A DNA stretch of 64,000 nucleotides. Source: Ordospora colligata OC4 (taxonomy: Eukaryota; Microsporidia; Ordosporidae). Every line of letters begins with the position of its first letter. Position 1 is the first letter of the stretch. The stretch covers positions 62,001-126,000 of the forward strand of contig NW_014575399.1 in NCBI RefSeq assembly GCF_000803265.1. Reading direction: 5' to 3'. A model generated the notes under the pieces. That model worked only from the letters and a program-made list of their open reading frames with translations. It ran no database searches and had not been told where the DNA came from. Below, piece by piece: positions 7,090 through 17,303 of the stretch. The translations under genes were made by a program, and so were the position numbers.

Positions 7090-9684
7090 ATGATTGAGCC
7101 TATTAGACTGCCACTGAGGAAAATTAAGTTTGAAGAATACATAAACAGCACTGGAGGAATTATTGATGATGCACAAGGACGTGTGAGCGATGCGAATGTT
7201 GATCTCAATGAGTTTGTGTGCATGTTTGTGAATCAAGCAATGAAAGAGATGCGGGATGCGCTCAACAAGTATCATTCGGTGTCTGAGATGATATGCAGGA
7301 AGGAGCTGAGTGTATTTTTCAGACAGAAGGCTGCAGACTTTGAGTGCTTGTTTATTCTTTTGAGTGGAGCAGAGTACCTGCGAAACAGCCGCTCGAACGA
7401 ATACAGGATGAAAATGATATCACATGCAGATCATGCATATGTGCGGATTGCAGATGATTTAGCATATGTTTTTGAGTCTTTGAAGCCGATGATTGCGCCG
7501 AAGGGGGATGTTTTTACGTGCTTGCAGGCTAACCTTGATCCTGACTATCTGTTACCAAAGCTTTATGAGCCAAGTAATAGCAGTGTTAGTGATGAAGACA
7601 AATGTAACAGTATGGAAGTAGAGGATGGGATAGAATTTGAGCAAATGCACAGGGCAAGCAAAATATATCTCGGTAGAGAAGATCTGTCTATCTACAGAAA
7701 TGTGAAGGTTGAGAATGGAATGGTGTATTTGAAAGATGAGCATTTTTTATTTACTCTTGCGCTGTGTGGGGATATTTCGAAGCCGCAGTGGAAACTGATT
7801 GATGTCCAGGGAGAAGATGATGCATTCAGTAGGCACCTGCTTTTTTGTATGCCTAGTAGTGTAAGTGCAATATCAAGATTCTCCAGGGTTTATGAGTCGC
7901 ACTTCAGGATGAGACAAATGTTCCTTGTAGTAAAAGCAGCTTCTGAGCGCATTGATATGGAGGTTAATGGACACTATAGAAGATTTGAGGTTGTGGTTGG
8001 TAAATTTAAGATGTCAGTGAAGATTGAGGAGCATACGATTCTTGGATGGATATATGTTGGTAATGAGAAGGCTCGTATTGGAGAGAATGATATGCAAGGA
8101 TGTGTGAATGGAATACAAAGGAATGCAATTGATGAATTTGAGTGCTGGATTTCGAATTATCTGTGTAAAGATGGAACAGATGCTCGGTTTTCATTTATTA
8201 ATGGATTTGTAGCAAGTGGTAGGTCATTTAGAAGCGCCTTAGATCTGGAGATGTTTTTGGACAAGGATAGGGAAAACAGTGTTTTTTATGAGTTTTTTGA
8301 AAATACTTTTCGTGGAGTGCATGAAGGCATTGGGCAAAGGTGTGAAGTGTTCAGGAACTACAGAAGCGAATTATTTGGAAAAAAGAATGTGTTTATTACC
8401 AAAAGCCGAGTCTTTCTGTGTGTGTGCCTTGTAGGACTTACAAACACGTGCATGAATCTAAAGGTGTATGCAGGAAGTCATGAGCTTATGGATTTTTTTG
8501 ATTATGTAGAAGTTTTGTTAAGGATAGATGCGAATGGAAGAGTGATAGGGGTTGCAAATTTGAATTGTAATGAAAATAATGATGTATTAGATATAGCAAA
8601 TGGTATGTTAACATCGCAAGCTATTCCAATCGAAAGTGTTTATGAGTACTTTATTCAAAGCATGGAAATTTTATTTTTTGTGCATAATGCATGTTGTATT
8701 GCAAATCAAGTGGTTGTGGTTATGGATAGAATTATTGTGAATCATGAAATGCATGGAGGCAGGCTATGTGTTGTGGTAAGTCTGAATGAGCAGAATCTTG
8801 TTGTATGTGTAGATTTTGAAGCTAGTGCAGGCTTTCCAGCATTATTGAATGCTCCATTAGAAAGAATGGTGAGAATTGATGCATTTGAAGAGTATATGCG
8901 ATTTGCGATTTGTATGATTGATATCAAGATGGATTTTGAGAATAAAGAAGGTAGAGCAGAGCTTGGATCTATGAACAGCATTGGGATAGTCTCAATGGAA
9001 GTGGAAAGAGGACTTGATATACGGCTTACTGGAATGGATATGAATCTTTCATTTAATGATTTTGAAGGCAAAATGAATCTTGAGGTAAATACACTGGGAA
9101 TGAATGATGTTTTTGAATGTATTCCAAAGACAAATGCAGTTGATATACTAATTTGTTTCTATGAATTCTTTTTGAAAGGTTTTATTCCATGTGTTTGCAC
9201 ATCATCTGGATTGGTATTTAAATTCAGGTACGCATCTCAAGGGACACTAAGATTGAAAATGGTGAGCAGGAGTGCATACAAAGTGTGTGTAGAAGGACTT
9301 AACGGAGATTTTAATGAGTTCAGTGGAATATCAATAGGAATGAATGCACAGCTGTTGCAAAAGCTTGATCAACTGTATTACGATGAGAGAATACAACACA
9401 TAGCAAGTCTTGCAAGAATTGAGTATGAAGTACAGGATGAAAGTAGAAAAGTAGTGATTGTTACGCCATGTGGCCAGTTCAATATTAGTGTTAATGGAAA
9501 TACATGGGATTTTGCAATCATGTTGAACACAATGAAATTGAACGAAGAAGTTTTAAGTACGATTTGCATGTATTTCAATAAGGAACTTACAATTGGAAGG
9601 AATATATCAATGATGCTAGGATACTTGAGAAGCGATATATATATTCTGAGATTGATTGAGAAGCTTGGTTTACAAATACGTTGA
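7090..9684 (+). CDS. MED14: Large protein resembling Mediator subunit MED14 (Rgr1)
   Basis: This 864-residue protein resembles MED14 only in its N-terminal quarter: RLPLRKIKFEEYI, then a helical bundle with CRKELSVFFRQKAADFECLFIL, then an ARIADDLAYVFESLKPMIAP-like segment ending in DPDYLLPKLYEP. This follows the family's order, in which MED14 N-terminal helices scaffold Mediator. The rest is strand-rich and divergent, with no recognised domain. Length is below yeast Rgr1 (1082). The start follows AATCCTG. The call is tentative; a profile search with the MED14 N-terminal domain would decide. Confidence 0.5.
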   Translation: MIEPIRLPLRKIKFEEYINSTGGIIDDAQGRVSDANVDLNEFVCMFVNQAMKEMRDALNKYHSVSEMICRKELSVFFRQKAADFECLFILLSGAEYLRNSRSNEYRMKMISHADHAYVRIADDLAYVFESLKPMIAPKGDVFTCLQANLDPDYLLPKLYEPSNSSVSDEDKCNSMEVEDGIEFEQMHRASKIYLGREDLSIYRNVKVENGMVYLKDEHFLFTLALCGDISKPQWKLIDVQGEDDAFSRHLLFCMPSSVSAISRFSRVYESHFRMRQMFLVVKAASERIDMEVNGHYRRFEVVVGKFKMSVKIEEHTILGWIYVGNEKARIGENDMQGCVNGIQRNAIDEFECWISNYLCKDGTDARFSFINGFVASGRSFRSALDLEMFLDKDRENSVFYEFFENTFRGVHEGIGQRCEVFRNYRSELFGKKNVFITKSRVFLCVCLVGLTNTCMNLKVYAGSHELMDFFDYVEVLLRIDANGRVIGVANLNCNENNDVLDIANGMLTSQAIPIESVYEYFIQSMEILFFVHNACCIANQVVVVMDRIIVNHEMHGGRLCVVVSLNEQNLVVCVDFEASAGFPALLNAPLERMVRIDAFEEYMRFAICMIDIKMDFENKEGRAELGSMNSIGIVSMEVERGLDIRLTGMDMNLSFNDFEGKMNLEVNTLGMNDVFECIPKTNAVDILICFYEFFLKGFIPCVCTSSGLVFKFRYASQGTLRLKMVSRSAYKVCVEGLNGDFNEFSGISIGMNAQLLQKLDQLYYDERIQHIASLARIEYEVQDESRKVVIVTPCGQFNISVNGNTWDFAIMLNTMKLNEEVLSTICMYFNKELTIGRNISMMLGYLRSDIYILRLIEKLGLQIR

Positions 9685-9781
9685 TAAACGATTGAGAATA
9701 TACCTGATATGTGGTGACTTTATATGAGTCTTTGTAACTGATGTAAGAGATGGAAAAGATACTAGATCTAGACATATTTAT

Positions 9782-10849
9782 TTACAGCTCCTCAACGTTA
9801 TTGGCAGCCAAGGTATCGAATGTATTTCTTCGGCAGAATAAGATATAAAAAATCGAGCCGATGAAGGAGAATATCAGTAAAGCGGTTAATGGAAGTGCAA
9901 TAAGAACCATTTGAGGACCAACACCAAGAACAAGGCATACTGTAAGTAGCGTGACTAGCATGCTTACATGGGCAGTAAGAACTCGCTTCCAGCCAAGGGC
10001 CTCTTCGTTCTCATCCTCTGATGCAGTTTCAAGGAGTGCAAAGAAATCGTTCTGTGTTCTATCGATTTCAAAGAGGAAGTCATCGTCTGCATCTAACGTG
10101 TTTTTACGGAAATATTCTCTTACCTCTGGCTGCATGAGGAAGTCATCATCAGATGCAAAGTACCTGGCGTTGTATGACACACTTCTATCGGCAGGGGTTG
10201 ACTTTGGGATGGAGATCTGACCTTTCTGTAGTTTTTCTATTACCTCCTTTGGGGAGTTTTTGGATGAGTATGGCTTGTGTGGTGTTTCTCTTGTTTCTGA
10301 TAGATTTGGTGGAGTGTTGAGCTTACCATTGTCGAATATGATGTCTGAAGAACTTGATTTGAATACCTGAGATGATGAGTTTGTGGCTAATTTTCCTGTA
10401 TATGGCTTGATATCAGAAAAGAAGTAGTCGACTAGTGCGCTATCAACATCCAATGGAATAACCTTGTAATAGTAAACCTGGCCAAGGATGTACATGTTGT
10501 TAAGAGGGTTTCTGACTTTCATTCTGTGCAGCAATCTTCTGTCTGACTCGAACCTGAATAGTATCCTATTTAGCTCTGATGCAGCATAATAGAAGTTGTA
10601 GAGGATGTTTTGGTCCTCTGGATCTGGAGTGGTTACTCTTGCGATTATTAAGTCTTTGTTCTTGGTCCTGCAGTCTAGTACAAGTGCCTTGAACTCTTCG
10701 AGTGTGAATGTCTCAATGGTATTTGCATCCAAGACGTCAAGCTCGCCAGGCTGGGCAGACTGGAAGTCTTCTGGGCATCCGATGATTCTGATTATTGAGG
10801 AGATGCCTTTGGACTTTTCGTAGACATCGGGAGCTTCTGCTGTTGCCAT
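9782..10849 (-). CDS. Two-TM membrane protein, paralogue of the gene at 17304
   Basis: This protein (355 residues from the ATG at 10849; an ATG at 10897 would add 16) has a conserved N-terminal module with IETFTLEEFKALVLDC, ARVTTPDPED, ASELNRILF and HRMKVRNPLNNMYI. A low-complexity Ser-rich linker follows, then a short conserved block (ARYFASDDDFL...VREYF), and two C-terminal membrane helices at about residues 283-345. Each block is shared with the product of 17304-18152. The ELNRILF...KNPLNN pattern is faintly like a cysteine-less RING/U-box, but I do not assign a function. No CCC motif is evident at the start. Confidence 0.7.
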   Translation of the reverse strand: MATAEAPDVYEKSKGISSIIRIIGCPEDFQSAQPGELDVLDANTIETFTLEEFKALVLDCRTKNKDLIIARVTTPDPEDQNILYNFYYAASELNRILFRFESDRRLLHRMKVRNPLNNMYILGQVYYYKVIPLDVDSALVDYFFSDIKPYTGKLATNSSSQVFKSSSSDIIFDNGKLNTPPNLSETRETPHKPYSSKNSPKEVIEKLQKGQISIPKSTPADRSVSYNARYFASDDDFLMQPEVREYFRKNTLDADDDFLFEIDRTQNDFFALLETASEDENEEALGWKRVLTAHVSMLVTLLTVCLVLGVGPQMVLIALPLTALLIFSFIGSIFYILFCRRNTFDTLAANNVEEL

Positions 10850-11020
10850 ATCGCGAACTTGTTGATTTGTAAACAAACAAAGAATATTTGGAAGCAATCA
10901 GTAATTAAAGATTTGTAGATCTTTTGCAAAATATGAAGATTGTGATGAGAATGGCTGAATGATGGAACTTGTTTATTGATGTGAAACAGTGGAGATAAAA
11001 GCAACGGAATAAACAAAGGC

Positions 11021-11614
11021 ATGACGAGTCTTCGAAAGGACCTGAATGCACATACATTCAAGATGGTTGTTCTTGGATATTACTCTGTTGGCAAAAGCAG
11101 TCTAGTGCTGAAGTACGTGAAGGATGAATTCAATGCAAATGAGGAGAGCACAATAGGTGCGTCTTTCCTGACAAAAACGATGTTCACATCCGAGGGGAGT
11201 GTTAAGTTTGAGATCTGGGACACGGCAGGACAAGAAAGATACAATAGCTTGATTCCGATGTATTATCGTGGTGCACAGGTAGCCTTGATAGTGTATGATG
11301 TTACGTCGATTGAAAGCTTTGAGACTGCAAAGAAGTGGGTTGACGAGCTTGGCTTTGAGAAGCCAAAGGAATTCATTAAGGTTTTGATTGGCAACAAATC
11401 TGATCTTGAGGATGACAGAAAAGTGCAGTATCAGGAAGCAAAGGAGTATGCAGATAGTCAGTCGCTAATGCTCTTTGAAACAAGTGCAAAGACAGGCAAG
11501 AATGTGGCAGAGATATTCAGCATGATTGCAGAAAAGGTTCCAAAAGAGGATAAAAAGAAGCCAAAGAGAGGATTCAGATTACGAGATGAATACATAAAAT
11601 ACATCTGCTGCTAA
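11021..11614 (+). CDS. YPT5: Rab5-family small GTPase
   Basis: This 197-residue Ras-like GTPase has all nucleotide motifs: the P-loop GYYSVGKSS, switch I STIGASFLTKT (a Rab5 signature), WDTAGQERY, NKSD at about residue 126 and TSAK. It ends in YICC, a double-Cys prenylation tail. Rab5 proteins act in early endosome fusion. It is convergent with CFD1, with only 7 bp between the stop codons. No CCC motif is seen at the start, but the N-terminus matches the family length. Confidence 0.92.
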   Translation: MTSLRKDLNAHTFKMVVLGYYSVGKSSLVLKYVKDEFNANEESTIGASFLTKTMFTSEGSVKFEIWDTAGQERYNSLIPMYYRGAQVALIVYDVTSIESFETAKKWVDELGFEKPKEFIKVLIGNKSDLEDDRKVQYQEAKEYADSQSLMLFETSAKTGKNVAEIFSMIAEKVPKEDKKKPKRGFRLRDEYIKYICC

Positions 11615-11621
11615 TGCTTTA

Positions 11622-12359
11622 TTAAATCATCTTATCAATTACATGATCTATTACTTTTGTTATTGTGTCTCTAAACTTCACATATGATCCCAATGATCTG
11701 TTTGTGTTAGCAAATACTCCATCATCCAATGCTTTACACAATATAGGATCTATTTCTAGTGTGCATAAAAATGGGATTCCAATGCTTTCGGCCAGTCTTT
11801 GTCCTCCTTTCGATCCAAAAATGTTTGTGATTGCGCCACAACACTCACAACGATATCCACTCATGTTCTCGACCAGGCCAAGAATACAGATGTCGTTCTG
11901 CATGCAGAAGTCAATTGCACGTGAGCAATCATGTAGTGAAACCTCTTGTGGTGTTGTAACAATCAATGCCCAAATGTCCTTCGATCTCAAAAACCCATGC
12001 TCTTCAGATAATCCTGGAGGCATGTCAATCACAACATTCTCAAATTCATCTATGGAATCATACAGCATTGACAACATATGCATCTTTTTAGGTCCTCGCC
12101 ATATAACTGTGTCAGTGTCATTCATCATCAATCCCATGGATAGAACATACAAATTGTCTGTAACTTGAACTGGAACAAATCCCTTGCTTGCTTTTCGAAC
12201 AATTCCTCTAACGCCTAGTCCACACACTACACTAGGTCCACACAGATCAAAATCCAGCAATAAAGTCTTTCCCATCTCAGAAAGTGCAACACTCAGCATT
12301 ATGGACACCGAGCTCTTTCCCACTCCTCCCTTACCGCTCATCACAGCTATTTTTACCAT
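11622..12359 (-). CDS. CFD1: Cytosolic Fe-S cluster assembly ATPase CFD1 (NUBP2)
   Basis: This 245-residue Mrp/NBP35-type P-loop ATPase has the deviant Walker A GKGGVGKSS at residues 9-17, a DMPPG switch, and a CxxC at 171-174 (in MSGYRCECCG) used to hold a bridging Fe-S cluster. It lacks the N-terminal four-Cys ferredoxin-like part of NBP35, so it is the CFD1 type. The CFD1-NBP35 scaffold supplies clusters to proteins such as XPD-family helicases, primase and ELP3, all relevant in this window (CHL1, NTH1, ELP3). Confidence 0.88.
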   Translation of the reverse strand: MVKIAVMSGKGGVGKSSVSIMLSVALSEMGKTLLLDFDLCGPSVVCGLGVRGIVRKASKGFVPVQVTDNLYVLSMGLMMNDTDTVIWRGPKKMHMLSMLYDSIDEFENVVIDMPPGLSEEHGFLRSKDIWALIVTTPQEVSLHDCSRAIDFCMQNDICILGLVENMSGYRCECCGAITNIFGSKGGQRLAESIGIPFLCTLEIDPILCKALDDGVFANTNRSLGSYVKFRDTITKVIDHVIDKMI

Positions 12360-12533
12360 ATAAGGGACTTGCTACACAAAACTTCTTGTGCATAAATATG
12401 CAAATAGAAACGGATTTCATGCTGTTTTTGAACCATAGTAAACAATTAAGCATATATTCATACTCTTTTAATCTATAAATGCTGAACTTTACATTATTCA
12501 TCTTGTCATTATTCAAATAATCTCTATATTGCT

Positions 12534-14804
12534 TTATATAAGCCTGCGTTTCTGTTCAGACTCATAATCTGTTGCATATTGACATTGATCAACTTCTTTC
12601 AAGCTTATTTTGCTCACAACAACCGCTTGTCTGAAAAACTTGTGCACCATCACTGAGATCTTCTCTCCAAGCACACTTTTAAGGCGCTCCATTGTTGAAA
12701 ATGCAAGATCTCTCAGGCTTCGGAATCCCTTCCTTACCTTCCATATATTAAATTGGGTAATACCAGGAATGCTGAGAAGCACATCCACAAGCTCAGGATT
12801 CATCCCAACTTCCATTTCCTGCACTTCATCCAAACACTCCTTCCTCTGAAGATCCCTTATAACCTTCACAGAAAAAAGCCTGCAATCAGACCACACAACA
12901 CGCAATGTCCCAAAATTAAACAGAAGCAGTACAAACTTGCATAAAATACTATTTCTAAATGTATCCTGTTCGTATCTGTAGTAATCAGACAGACACGGCC
13001 TTCCATCAAATTCAAGAAGTAATATAGGAAATGCATATCTGTAACACATCATACTTGCCTGTGCATACAGTCTTCCACTACTCAATGACGACTGAAAATC
13101 TGCAATTGACTTTCTTTCAATGCATATCGATGGACTCAACAGATAGTCTCCAATTGAAAGTGTCGACACATGCAGCACGTTCTTTGTCCTGAATAGAAAA
13201 AATGGCAATTCAGCTCTCAGCTCCCTAGAGTCAACCACTACTGTATATTTCCTATCAATGCACTCATCTTCAAGATCAATCTGGTCTTCAAGATTATCCA
13301 GACATAATGGAAGTCGGGATCTTTCCTCAATCAACTTCTCAAAGCATTGCTTCTCCATCCTTATTTCTTCAAGATACCTGTGCTCCTCTAGTGAGTTACT
13401 ATACATCAGGAAGTATGCTTTTATTGAATGAGTTGTTCCATACCGCTCGATTTTTCTTATGCTGTCTTGACTCGACTCAAACAAGACTGCGCATTCATAA
13501 TCATGAGTGTCATATTTGAATTCATGGTGTGTTAAGACTCTAATTGTGTCTAGTGAAGCACATTCATCATTATTTACATGACGATATAATGCAAATACAC
13601 TTAGCAAAGAGTCTTTAACTTGATTGTTTGAAACCAATATGATCATTCTAACATCGCTCGACTGTTCAATGATTTCAAGTAATTTGTTCATTTTTGGATT
13701 TAGTCTGTAGAATATCTTGAGAGCATCTTCAGGAAGCGTTTGTAGAATCTCAATCTCATTTTGAATATCAATACGTTTATGCTTTTGATTCAAGATACTT
13801 TCACCACATGTAATTGAATAATCAGATTTTTGAATTGCATCATGAAATAGTTCTCTTGCCTTATCAACCAGTACATGGGAAGCATCTAAATTTAACCAGG
13901 TGCTGTTCTTGCCCAGCTCAATCTGCCTTTTTACCATGTTGCCCACATACTTGTACAATGAGCCAGGATCACAAGAAAACAGAAAAAACACAAGTGTCTT
14001 CATCTCACATAGATCATCAATCACACTTCCTGAACCATTATTCCATGTATTATTGACTGGCAATATTTTCAAATGCTTGAATATCCTGTAGATATTTCCG
14101 GATATGATCATTCCTGAATTGATCTGATCTCTGTCGTTTCCTTTCAGTACTAGCTTTAAAAGACTGTCTATGATTTCCATCAAGACTACCTGAATTTCTC
14201 CGACTTTCTTTGGCATCTTAAATTTGATCTCTTCAATATCCAGATCTGTATTCAAAGACTTCTCAACCTTTGAATGGAATCTAGGAAAGAACAACACCTT
14301 ACTCACTTTGAGACACCTCAGTTTCTTGGCTAGAGGAGAAAATCCAAGTGCAAGGTGAACAGGTGATTCTGAAAATGCTTTGATGTGTCCATCTGCATTT
14401 TTGGATCGAAAAATATGTATAATAAAAGACTCTGGAGATGCTTCTGTCATTGTCTCTGCATTGCATATGATCAAGCAATTAACTTTCTTAGCATCAATTG
14501 TTCCATCGAGCATATCAGAAATAAACACACGACTCCCAGCAACATACACACCACCTGTCTGATACATCTGTGTTCGACTCTTCCTAGGATGCATTCCTAC
14601 ATTATGCATATGTGGAGATTCAACTCCAAGAACGAATTCTTTGTCCTCATCTCCAAAGTTAATCAGCAGCACAAAGCTATTTGCATTCAGGTATGGATCG
14701 ATACACCTGTTGATAGCACTTTGAATGTTTAGTCCACCTCCCATGACAAGCAAGAAGCTTTGTCCTTCTATTTGCTTGTGGATGTCTTCTTCATACTCTA
14801 GCAT
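12534..14804 (-). CDS. RAD1: XPF/RAD1 structure-specific endonuclease
   Basis: This 756-residue protein is the catalytic half of XPF-ERCC1, which cuts 5' of lesions in nucleotide excision repair. The inactive helicase-like N-terminus begins MLEYEEDIHKQ, as in yeast and human XPF. The nuclease site GDYLLSP...ERKSIADF is intact (ERK at about 563-565), followed by LLLEFDG and a C-terminal helix-hairpin-helix (LLSIPGITQFNIWKV). A longer frame extends upstream to 14987, but the ATG at 14804 follows CAGCCCAGCAT and fits the family. It is divergent from RPB4. Confidence 0.92.
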   Translation of the reverse strand: MLEYEEDIHKQIEGQSFLLVMGGGLNIQSAINRCIDPYLNANSFVLLINFGDEDKEFVLGVESPHMHNVGMHPRKSRTQMYQTGGVYVAGSRVFISDMLDGTIDAKKVNCLIICNAETMTEASPESFIIHIFRSKNADGHIKAFSESPVHLALGFSPLAKKLRCLKVSKVLFFPRFHSKVEKSLNTDLDIEEIKFKMPKKVGEIQVVLMEIIDSLLKLVLKGNDRDQINSGMIISGNIYRIFKHLKILPVNNTWNNGSGSVIDDLCEMKTLVFFLFSCDPGSLYKYVGNMVKRQIELGKNSTWLNLDASHVLVDKARELFHDAIQKSDYSITCGESILNQKHKRIDIQNEIEILQTLPEDALKIFYRLNPKMNKLLEIIEQSSDVRMIILVSNNQVKDSLLSVFALYRHVNNDECASLDTIRVLTHHEFKYDTHDYECAVLFESSQDSIRKIERYGTTHSIKAYFLMYSNSLEEHRYLEEIRMEKQCFEKLIEERSRLPLCLDNLEDQIDLEDECIDRKYTVVVDSRELRAELPFFLFRTKNVLHVSTLSIGDYLLSPSICIERKSIADFQSSLSSGRLYAQASMMCYRYAFPILLLEFDGRPCLSDYYRYEQDTFRNSILCKFVLLLFNFGTLRVVWSDCRLFSVKVIRDLQRKECLDEVQEMEVGMNPELVDVLLSIPGITQFNIWKVRKGFRSLRDLAFSTMERLKSVLGEKISVMVHKFFRQAVVVSKISLKEVDQCQYATDYESEQKRRLI

Positions 14805-14905
14805 ATGCTGGGCTGTGATAATGCCATATATGAAGCAGGTGAGTTTGAAGCCCATCAATGGACATAAACCAGCATAACGAAGATATGCATGAGTCTCACC
14901 CAGTA

Positions 14906-15220
14906 ATGCTTGCAGAGGCAAAGTATTTGTTGGAAAGCCACAAAGAGCGATTTCGTGCAGATTACAGATCAAATGCATCCAAGACATTCAGGTCTACGCT
15001 TGGATATCTCGAGTGTTTTTGTAGAATCAAAGACAAATCGATGGCGGAGGATCTGCGCACAAACCTTGCTGGACTACGCTTTGATGAGATGGAGATTGCA
15101 TTACTGGGATCTCTGTTTCCACAATCAGTTGAGGAGGCAAAGGCGTTAATACCATCGCTGGAGTCAAAGAGCGATGATACCATAAGCCAGGCTGTTGAAA
15201 AGATACAGCAGATGCTTTGA
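14906..15220 (+). CDS. RPB4: RNA polymerase II subunit RPB4
   Basis: This 104-residue protein is the small stalk subunit of Pol II that pairs with RPB7. It matches the family over its whole length: KYLLESHKER, LGYLECFCRIKD, LRTNLAGLRFDEMEIALLGSLFP and the signature EEAKALIPSLESK. The ATG at 14906 follows CACCCAGTA. An upstream ATG at 14858 is less likely. It is divergent from XPF, with 101 bp between the starts. Confidence 0.9.
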   Translation: MLAEAKYLLESHKERFRADYRSNASKTFRSTLGYLECFCRIKDKSMAEDLRTNLAGLRFDEMEIALLGSLFPQSVEEAKALIPSLESKSDDTISQAVEKIQQML

Positions 15221-15458
15221 GGAGCAGTGATATGTTAGCAGTTGAGTATATTAAATAATTATATGTATGATTGTTATATGAATATATCAAGTGATCTACA
15301 GTACTTTATGCTTGAATCTGCTTTATACTGTATTATTATTTATCAACTGCTTTATGTTGTATTATTCATAATGTGTTATGTGTGAATATTCAAGTATTAT
15401 GCGCTTGTATTATCTATCATGCTTTATATTATATAAGTAAATCTCAAAATATGTGGGT

Positions 15459-16364
15459 ATGGAGAATGAAGCAAAGTACAATGGATGGACTATTATTGAT
15501 ACATGTGAAGAGATAGATCTGGAGAAAACGTTGTTTAGTGGACAGGTGTTTTCATTCGTAAGAACAGGAGAATGTGAATACACAGGTGTTGTTGGAGAGT
15601 ATCTTGTAAGTTTTATGCAGAAGGGACAGAATGTGCTGTATAAAGTACTTCATGAGCGCAAGCCAGTCATGAACATACATGATGCAGTATGCCATTTTTT
15701 CACTCTTGATGTGCATATGCATGAACTGGCTGAAAAGTGGAAATTCGATGACAAATGCCTTTCTGGATTAAGGATGCTTAGGAACGAGCTGATTCCAACA
15801 ATATTTTCGTTTATTTGCTCATCAAACAACAATATTCCACGAATAACCAAGATGGTGTGGTTTCTATACTCGAAGGGAGAATTTATTATGGAGTACAAGG
15901 GATCTAGGTTTCACTACTTTCCATCTGTTGACAAACTGGTAAACATTGAGGATGAGCTGAAGGCAAATTCATTTGGATACCGAGCAAGATATGTGTGTGA
16001 TGCAGCAGTGTATCTGAAAATAAGCAGCGAAAGCATTGTAAATGGCAATGACTGCAGGAAAGCGTTACTTGGAATACGAGGCATAGGAAAGAAGGTTGCA
16101 GACTGTATTCTGTTAATAGGCCTTGGAAAGCATAGTGTTGTACCGATAGATACACACATTCTCAACTATGCAAGGAAGCACTTTGGAATCAGTGAAATTC
16201 GAATGTCAAGTGCAATGTATGACAGAGTACAGGAGATTTATGTGAATAAGTATGGCAAGTATGCAGGAATTGCACAACTTTATATATTTAAGACCATGGT
16301 TGATCTACGAAGCAAGAAAAATACAAAGCTTGAAATGAATAACAACCAGAGTGAAGGTATTTAG
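15459..16364 (+). CDS. OGG1: 8-oxoguanine DNA glycosylase OGG1
   Basis: This 301-residue base-excision repair enzyme removes oxidised guanine. The helix-hairpin-helix GIRGIGKKVADCILL carries the catalytic Lys (about K212, human K249), and VPIDTHI carries the catalytic Asp (about D231, human D268). The N-terminal region has the OGG1 pattern FSGQVFSF. Membership is to OGG1 rather than endonuclease III because there is no C-terminal Fe-S cluster. The ATG at 15459 follows GTGGGT (GGG-type signal). The next gene starts 49 bp downstream. Confidence 0.92.
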   Translation: MENEAKYNGWTIIDTCEEIDLEKTLFSGQVFSFVRTGECEYTGVVGEYLVSFMQKGQNVLYKVLHERKPVMNIHDAVCHFFTLDVHMHELAEKWKFDDKCLSGLRMLRNELIPTIFSFICSSNNNIPRITKMVWFLYSKGEFIMEYKGSRFHYFPSVDKLVNIEDELKANSFGYRARYVCDAAVYLKISSESIVNGNDCRKALLGIRGIGKKVADCILLIGLGKHSVVPIDTHILNYARKHFGISEIRMSSAMYDRVQEIYVNKYGKYAGIAQLYIFKTMVDLRSKKNTKLEMNNNQSEGI

Positions 16365-16413
16365 TTATGCTAATGCGATTTAAGAATGAAAACAGAATCG
16401 AAGTATTCCCTGA

Positions 16414-17178
16414 ATGAAGTGGGATGCAGTTGAAAAGAGTAATGAAGTAATTGAAAATCAAAAAGAATTAAAGAAAGCAAAGGAAACAATCGAGAGGGTG
16501 ACTGTTGAACCTGTTCATGCACAAAATGTTGATTTAAGTCCTGAAGGAAGCATGGTAGGTGAATTTATGTTGGACTTCAAGAGGCAGATTAAGAAACGAA
16601 TACATGAGTATGATTTCAAAGCAGTATATAATGTTGGAAGAACAAGCAGTCCGTATATGTTGACACGGAACTCTGTTGTGATGATGCTTGAGGAGGAGCT
16701 TGGAGTGGAGATTATTGTTCGTGGATATTATAAGCCATTTGAGTTGAATGCAGAAACCGATGGATCTGATGCATTGATGTATGATGTTTATGCAGCAACA
16801 CCTGAGATTTTACGTAATGCAATGAGTAAAATTAGAGAAAAGATCAAAGCCATAGACGGGTATATGAAAGGAAGATATGAATCCGTGTGGAGGCAAGTGA
16901 TAAGGAATGGAGAGAAGTATTATTCATCAAGGATACTGTTACAGTTAGAGAATGAAGCTGACAGAGATTTGATCAAAAATGAACTGCTTAGGATTATGCA
17001 TGAGTGCTCTGTGGATGCCACATTGAGAGGAAGATACTCAGGATACATTGAACCTTGCTTGGAAGCAGAGTCTAACGAGCCAGCATACATTCATCTCGTA
17101 TCCAAAAACAAGACGAATCTGGCAACAGCAAGAAGATTCTGTGAAGATATAGTTGCAAGATACAAGCAAAAAGAGTAG
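16414..17178 (+). CDS. KH-domain protein similar to KHDC4/DDX46 C-terminal region
   Basis: This 254-residue protein contains a stretch (about residues 70-145) with LTRNSVVMMLEEELGVEIIVRGYY, a loop, then YDVYAATPEILRNAMSKIREKI. That arrangement is the divergent KH fold of KHDC4 (BLOM7) and of the C-terminus of the splicing helicase DDX46/Prp5. A second similar block is likely (about 160-245, with LRGRYSGYIEPCLE and AYIHLVSKN). An RNA-binding, possibly splicing, role is inferred from the fold only. The ATG follows TTCCCTGA. Confidence 0.5.
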   Translation: MKWDAVEKSNEVIENQKELKKAKETIERVTVEPVHAQNVDLSPEGSMVGEFMLDFKRQIKKRIHEYDFKAVYNVGRTSSPYMLTRNSVVMMLEEELGVEIIVRGYYKPFELNAETDGSDALMYDVYAATPEILRNAMSKIREKIKAIDGYMKGRYESVWRQVIRNGEKYYSSRILLQLENEADRDLIKNELLRIMHECSVDATLRGRYSGYIEPCLEAESNEPAYIHLVSKNKTNLATARRFCEDIVARYKQKE

Positions 17179-17303
17179 TGCCCATACATATTTGATTGAT
17201 TCTGATGCAGTAGTGTGTATATGATTGATCGATGCTCTGTATGCCTTGGCTGAATCTGAAACAATACTTGGTATAAAGCAGCATGTTTATTACACTTGGT
17301 TGA

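Noticed and set aside
14858..14905. N-terminal extension of RPB4
   Set aside because: The shorter start at 14906 follows CACCC and matches the family. The extension would lengthen the overlap with the XPF promoter.
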